A DNA stretch of 5,829 bases, from the NCBI GenBank assembly GCA_945631445.1, contig CALZCR010000130.1, forward strand, positions 1 through 5,829, read 5' to 3'. The stretch's first letter is position 1; each line of letters opens with the position of its first letter. This DNA comes from an uncultured Corynebacterium sp. Its GTDB lineage: Bacteria > Actinomycetota > Actinomycetes > Mycobacteriales > Mycobacteriaceae. The notes under the pieces were generated by a model. That model made no database searches and was not told where the DNA came from. It saw nothing but the letters and a program-made list of their open reading frames with translations. The translations under genes and the position numbers were made by a program. Positions 5,395-5,829 of the stretch are shown here, one piece after another.

Positions 5395-5829
5395 CTAGCT
5401 CATCTTCGAGTAGAACCACCCCATCAGCGGTGAGAGCAACCCGCTGGGGGCGTAGGTGGAGATGAAGTCCATGCCCTTGGACAGCGGGCCGGGCACCACG
5501 CGGCGCCGGTTGTCGGACAGCGCCTCCAGGGTTTCCTCGGCGCAGGATTCGTAGGTGGTCCAGAGGAAATCGGGGACGACTTTGTCCACGATGGATTTCT
5601 CGGCCTCCGGGATCGTCGCTTCGCGCACGGGGCCGGGCGCCAGCAGGGTGCAGTGCACGCCGGTGTTTTTCAGCTCGTAGTGCAACGCCTCGGTGAAGGT
5701 GTTGACCCCGGCCTTGGTGCCCACGTAGGTGGCGTTATTGGGGATCGGCACGTTGCCGGCCGCGGAGCCGACGTTGCAGATCGCGCCTTCGCCGCGCGGA
5801 ACCATCTGGTCGACGGCGAGCCTGGTCAA
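5395..5829 (-). CDS. cmrA: Short-chain dehydrogenase, mycolate reductase CmrA (C-terminal part)
   Basis: CmrA reduces the beta-keto group left by the Pks13 condensation, completing the mycolic motif of cell-envelope mycolates. It is a cytosolic NADPH-dependent short-chain dehydrogenase. The 144 visible codons cover the C-terminal half; the Rossmann nucleotide-binding half lies beyond the right edge, and the TTG at the edge is internal, not a start. NVGSAAGNVPIP (19-30 of the visible part) holds the catalytic serine (22), and YVGTK (35-39) is the YxxxK motif. LLAPGPV (62-68) is the conserved loop after the core. VDKVVPDFLW (81-90), RRRVVPGPLSKGM (108-120) and the WFYSKMS end match mycobacterial Rv2509 as I recall it, more specifically than a generic dehydrogenase. 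The synteny with orn supports the call. It implies a mycolate-bearing host. Confidence 0.85.
   Translation of the reverse strand: MTRLAVDQMVPRGEGAICNVGSAAGNVPIPNNATYVGTKAGVNTFTEALHYELKNTGVHCTLLAPGPVREATIPEAEKSIVDKVVPDFLWTTYESCAEETLEALSDNRRRVVPGPLSKGMDFISTYAPSGLLSPLMGWFYSKMS

Noticed and set aside
4364..5398. 344-codon plus-strand open frame opposite the DUF559 gene
   Set aside because: Its length rivals the minus-strand gene, but its translation shows no domain while the minus strand gives a clear DUF559 pattern. It would also start inside the inverted repeat.
5306..5419. Upstream in-frame ATG at 5419 as start of the DUF559 gene
   Set aside because: It would overlap the cmrA end by 25 bases and place the perfect hairpin inside the coding region. 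The extra 38 residues look unlike the family.

Overview
This 5.8-kb window is GC-rich and comes from an actinobacterium, almost certainly a mycolate-producing corynebacterium (order Mycobacteriales). The best pointer is the gene cut by the right edge. Its visible half closely resembles the mycolate reductase CmrA (Rv2509 in M. tuberculosis), which is found only in mycolic-acid makers. The gene cut by the left edge is oligoribonuclease (orn). Rv2509, an opposite-strand gene (Rv2510c) and orn (Rv2511) are neighbours in M. tuberculosis, so the window looks like the corynebacterial version of that block with extra genes inserted.

Layout: 1-181 (-) is the 5' part of orn. 182-437 is a divergent intergenic region packed with inverted repeats, including a possible pair of NrdR boxes and a possible promoter/operator for the operon that follows. 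438-2603 (+) is nrdD, the oxygen-sensitive class III ribonucleotide reductase. 2618-3223 (+) is nrdG, its radical-SAM activase. Both have intact active-site motifs. 3251-4279 (+) encodes an uncharacterised three-helix membrane protein with its own, apparently leaderless, promoter. 4287-4389 is an unusual inverted, tandemly repeated element between converging genes, with properties of a bidirectional terminator. 4376-5305 (-) encodes a solitary AbiEi-like/DUF559 (PD-(D/E)XK-type) protein. 5357-5385 is a perfect 11-bp inverted repeat. 5395-5829 (-) is the 3' part of cmrA.

How it works together: NrdD and NrdG form one unit that makes deoxyribonucleoside triphosphates without oxygen, so the host can probably replicate DNA anaerobically. 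From memory of published work, C. glutamicum lacks this system. Orn recycles the shortest RNA fragments and CmrA completes mycolic acids. They are conserved flanking housekeeping genes with no evident link to nrdDG. I found no tRNA, rRNA, CRISPR array or transposase. Nothing amounts to a clear new multi-gene system. The most unusual items are the operator-dense region before nrdD, the four-copy repeat at 4296-4389 and the uncharacterised membrane protein.
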